In this document: in pieces, positions 8,991 to 10,461 of the stretch
How the letters are laid out: the number at the start of each line of letters is the position of its first letter
How positions within the stretch are numbered: position 1 is the stretch's first letter
Source: Betaproteobacteria bacterium UBA6910
Lineage (GTDB): Bacteria > Pseudomonadota > Gammaproteobacteria > Burkholderiales > UBA6910
Direction of reading: 5' to 3'
Assembly: GCA_002451065.1 (NCBI GenBank)
Contig: DKBC01000117.1
Location: 1 to 10,461, forward strand
Length of the DNA: 10,461 bases
The notes under the pieces: generated by a model
Told to the model about the DNA's origin: nothing
Database searches by the model: none
What the model saw: the letters and a program-made list of their open reading frames with translations, nothing else
Program-made: the position numbers and the translations under genes

Positions 8991-9608
8991 ATGATGAAGG
9001 TATTGGATCATCTGGAGGAGTGGCTGGTGACCGTGCTGATGGGCCTGGCGACGCTCATCATTTTCGTGGCCGTGGTCCACCGCTACTCAGCCGGCGTATC
9101 GATTCCCTACGTGCAGGACTGGCTGCTCAGCCTCAACCTGAGCTGGGCCCAGGAGCTGTGCATTTACATGTTCGTCTGGGTGGCCAAGTTCGGCGCCGCC
9201 TACGGCGTGCGAACCGGGATCCACGTGGGCGTGGACGTGCTCATCAACCGGCTGAACGACGCGATCCGCAACAAGGTCATCGTGTTCGGGCTGCTGGCGG
9301 GCGCCCTGTTCACCGGCGTCATCGGCACCATGGGCACCAAGTTCGTGTATGAGCTTTCCCATACCGACCAGATCACTCCGGACCTCGAGTGGCCGGTGTG
9401 GATCGTCTACCTGGCGATTCCCCTGGGTTCCTATCTCATGTGCTTCCGTTTCCTGCAGGTGGCTTGGAGCTTCATCAAGACCGGGGAGCTGCCCCACCAT
9501 GATGCCGGCCATGTGGAGGGGATGGAGGAGGACGGGCACTTCGAGGCCATCGCCATGCCCAGCGCCCTGCATCCGGAGGAGCCGGAGAAGAAAGGGGGCA
9601 AGAAATGA
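8991..9608 (+). CDS. dctQ: TRAP transporter small membrane subunit, DctQ family
   Basis: This 205-residue inner-membrane protein is the small subunit that pairs with DctM and docks the loaded binding protein. Four hydrophobic segments are visible at about 12-30, 52-72, 95-115 and 135-158, as the family requires. The conserved region SWAQELCIYMFVWVAKFGAA, then YGVRTGIHVGVDVL (51-84), is the usual DctQ signature. The start is ATG 8991, nine bases after AGGAGG (8976-8981); an upstream GTG at 8982 abuts the ribosome binding site and is unlikely, and ATG 8994 is a close alternative. After the fourth segment there is a hydrophilic tail of about 43 residues (163-205), rich in His, Glu and Gly and ending in a lysine cluster, longer than the short tails of many DctQ proteins. 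The stop overlaps the dctM start as ATGA, implying coupled translation. Confidence 0.93.
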   Translation: MMKVLDHLEEWLVTVLMGLATLIIFVAVVHRYSAGVSIPYVQDWLLSLNLSWAQELCIYMFVWVAKFGAAYGVRTGIHVGVDVLINRLNDAIRNKVIVFGLLAGALFTGVIGTMGTKFVYELSHTDQITPDLEWPVWIVYLAIPLGSYLMCFRFLQVAWSFIKTGELPHHDAGHVEGMEEDGHFEAIAMPSALHPEEPEKKGGKK

Positions 9609-10461
9609 TCGGCGTCGTCATCTTCGGCCTGCTGGCGGTGCTGATGCTCACCGGGATGCCGATATCCATTGCCCTCGGCCTCACGGTGCTCACCTTCATG
9701 TTCACCATGACCGACGTGCCCCTGGAGTCGGTGGCCCTGAAGCTGTTCACCGGTATCGAGAAATTCGAGATCATGGCCATCCCGTTCTTCATCTTGGCGG
9801 GCTCTTTCCTGACCCATGGTGGCGTGGCCCGGCGCATGATCCGCTTCGCCACCGCCACGGTGGGCCACCTGCACGGCGGCTTGGCCCTGGGAGGCGTGGT
9901 GGCCTGCGCCCTGTTCGCGGCGGTGTCCGGGTCCAGCCCGGCGACAGTGGTGGCCATCGGCTCGATCCTGCTGCCGGCCATGCTGAAGCAGGGCTTCCCC
10001 AAGAAGTTCGGGGTGGGCGTCATCGCCACCTCGGGCGGCCTGGGGATCCTGATCCCGCCTTCCATCGTGATGGTGATCTACGCGGTGACGGTGAACGCGT
10101 CCATTGGCCGCCTGTTCATCGCCGGCATCATCCCCGGCCTTTTGCTCGCCGGACTGCTGTTGGTGGTGACCTGGTTCGTGGCCTGGAAGCGCAAGTATCC
10201 GAGGTTGCCCAAAGCCAGCTTCCCTGAACTTTTCCGCGCGTTCCGCGAGAGCGTCTGGGGGCTGCTGCTGATTGTGGTGGTGATCGGCGGCATCTATACC
10301 GGGATCTTTACCCCGACCGAGGCGGCGGCCATGAGCGCGGTGTACGCGTTCTGGGTGTCGGTGTTCGTGTACAAGGACCTGACCCTCAAGCAGGTGCCCA
10401 AGGTGCTGCTGGACTCGGCCAACCTCAGCGCCATGATCCTGTACATCATCACCAACGCGGT
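9605..10461 (+). CDS. dctM: TRAP transporter large membrane subunit, DctM family (partial, 3' end missing)
   Basis: The frame is open from ATG 9605 to the window end, giving 285 complete codons of a protein that is usually near 430 residues. DctM forms the sodium-driven channel through which the TRAP substrate crosses the inner membrane. The sequence is strongly hydrophobic and shows DctM signatures: MLTGMPISIALGL near the N-terminus, AIPFFILAGSFLTHGGVARRM, SGSSPATVVAIGSILLPAML starting at residue 108, GGLGILIPPS at 144-153, AGIIPGL, and GIFTPTEAAA later on. At least six membrane segments are apparent. ATGA overlap with dctQ indicates coupled translation and equal production of the two subunits. 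I translated the frame line by line and found no frameshift or stop. The last residues and whatever follows lie outside the window. Confidence 0.95.
   Translation, partial: MIGVVIFGLLAVLMLTGMPISIALGLTVLTFMFTMTDVPLESVALKLFTGIEKFEIMAIPFFILAGSFLTHGGVARRMIRFATATVGHLHGGLALGGVVACALFAAVSGSSPATVVAIGSILLPAMLKQGFPKKFGVGVIATSGGLGILIPPSIVMVIYAVTVNASIGRLFIAGIIPGLLLAGLLLVVTWFVAWKRKYPRLPKASFPELFRAFRESVWGLLLIVVVIGGIYTGIFTPTEAAAMSAVYAFWVSVFVYKDLTLKQVPKVLLDSANLSAMILYIITNA

Noticed and set aside
9349..10227. Plus-strand open frame across the dctQ end and dctM
   Set aside because: It is out of frame with dctQ and dctM, is Arg/Pro-rich and has no membrane segments; the dctM frame from 9605 is continuous and clearly hydrophobic.

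Overview
The window is GC-rich (by eye clearly over 60% G+C) bacterial chromosomal DNA. The order accA-tilS, a full-length hybrid malic enzyme and a DctP/DctQ/DctM TRAP transporter point to a proteobacterium, most likely a betaproteobacterium. That placement rests on gene content and order only. No rRNA, tRNA, insertion sequence, prophage or CRISPR array is visible, and no gap without a gene exceeds 175 bases.

Left edge (1-1627, plus strand): the last 90 codons of accA (acetyl-CoA carboxylase carboxyltransferase alpha subunit) overlap by 35 bases the start of tilS (tRNA-Ile lysidine synthetase). These are housekeeping genes. tilS ends only 4 bases from the end of a convergent gene.

Centre (1632-6560, minus strand): three genes read leftwards in the order maeB, sensor kinase, response regulator. 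maeB encodes a 760-residue NADP-type malic enzyme with a C-terminal phosphotransacetylase-like domain. The 662-residue membrane kinase and its 208-residue FixJ/LuxR-type regulator resemble the DctS/DctR pair that controls C4-dicarboxylate TRAP transport in Rhodobacter capsulatus. Spacings of 26 and 4 bases suggest one operon.

Right (6735-10461, plus strand): two tandem periplasmic DctP solute-binding proteins (about 62% identical by hand alignment), then the small membrane subunit DctQ and the large subunit DctM. DctM is cut off by the window end. Short hairpins lie between dctP1 and dctP2 and between dctP2 and dctQ. dctQ and dctM overlap by ATGA.

The two operons diverge from a 174-base region (6561-6734) holding a candidate sigma70 promoter, two near-identical 11-base direct repeats 19 bases apart, and an imperfect dyad. 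Taken together, the region reads as a C4-dicarboxylate module: DctS senses the acid, DctR acts in the shared intergenic region, the TRAP transporter imports malate, fumarate or succinate, and MaeB decarboxylates malate to pyruvate with NADPH. The substrate and the regulatory link are inferred from family knowledge and layout. The individual families are known. The less ordinary points are the duplicated binding protein feeding one membrane pair, the malic enzyme placed in the regulator operon, and the repeats in the shared control region.
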